DNA of 64,000 bases from contig NC_073313.1 of assembly GCF_027595985.1 (NCBI RefSeq), positions 107,564,552 through 107,628,551 on the forward strand, given 5' to 3'. The first letter of the stretch is position 1, and each line of letters begins with the position of its first letter. The DNA comes from Sorex araneus. Its lineage: Eukaryota; Chordata; Mammalia; Eulipotyphla; Soricidae. The translations under genes were made by a program, and so were the position numbers. Below, piece by piece: positions 63,784 through 64,000 of this stretch. The notes under the pieces are model-generated. The model was not told the DNA's origin and searched no databases. It saw only the letters and a program-made list of their open reading frames with translations.

Positions 63784-64000
63784 GCTGGTACACTTTTTGA
63801 ATCTGGATTCATGCACCCCTCAATTCTGGGGATCTCTCAGCTATAATTTCTTTGACTGTTACTTTTTTCGAATTTTCTTCTTCTTCCTTCAGGATTCTGA
63901 TGATTCTTATGTTGTTTCCTGTTAAATAATCCCAAAGCTCACTCATCTCCTGGTCATTTATTTTGAGGCTTCCCCCATCTTCTGTTGTTTTCTAGAGGTT
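63784..64000 (-). mobile_element. Host L1 of the nest, piece 6 (ORF1), runs off window
   Basis: Resumes ORF1 after the insertion ('cagctataatttctttgact', 'attctgatgattcttatgtt'), matching 3465-3550 of the first L1. The element continues beyond 64000. Confidence 0.85.

Overview
The window is mammalian nuclear DNA, most likely from a shrew (Soricidae, probably Sorex). The main evidence is a very dense tRNA-derived SINE whose consensus I recognise as the shrew SOR family. Several dozen copies run from near-perfect to badly decayed. They sit among L1 LINEs with ORF1/ORF2 remains, ancient mammalian repeats (MIR, MLT1-type LTR, hAT and Tigger relics) and an RTE-clade LINE resembling nematode RTE-1. 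I found no intact host gene, no exon set, no RNA gene outside repeats, no CRISPR array and nothing prokaryotic. The window reads as intergenic or deep intronic sequence.

Layout. 1-4272: a minus-strand L1 cut by the window edge, with ORF2, ORF1 and a 5' leader. 5.1-9.5 kb: older L1 and SINE remains. 9.5-12.0 kb: a PIM1 retrocopy split by an L1 fragment flanked by a 14-bp target-site duplication (TSD). 12.0-13.0 kb: an L1 with an inverted 5' end. 13-21 kb: old MIR, hAT and SINE copies in otherwise featureless sequence. 21.5-25.3 kb: a Tigger DNA transposon split by a stack of later insertions (SINEs, a candidate LTR, two L1s). 27.1-29.3 kb: a GC-rich composite repeat with L1-like 3' ends. 29.5-32.2 kb: a TUBB (beta-tubulin) retrocopy whose 3'UTR I can follow to its poly(A) site, broken by two SINEs. 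37 kb: an MLT1-type LTR. 38.5-39.2 kb: a NUTF2 retrocopy. 40-54 kb: many SINEs, a second candidate LTR, a young L1 at 43.3-44.4 kb, and ancient repeats. 54.5-64 kb: one old full-length-type minus-strand L1 split into six pieces by nested insertions up to four levels deep, including the RTE element.

The most interesting signal is the link between the RTE element and the SINEs. Two SINE types share the same tRNA-like head. The common type ends in a CAAAAA tail suited to L1. The rarer type (9515, 21856, 27833, 31914, 36708) diverges just after the B box and ends in a segment matching the 3' end of the RTE at 58758-60513. In the RTE this segment is the last coding stretch of the reverse-transcriptase ORF. 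This is the expected architecture of a SINE that switched its mobilising LINE partner, and the partner is an element I recall being reported as horizontally shared between the common shrew and parasitic nematodes.

Limits: all family names come from recognition by eye, without database search. Element edges are good to a few bases where a TSD is quoted and to roughly 10-30 bases elsewhere.
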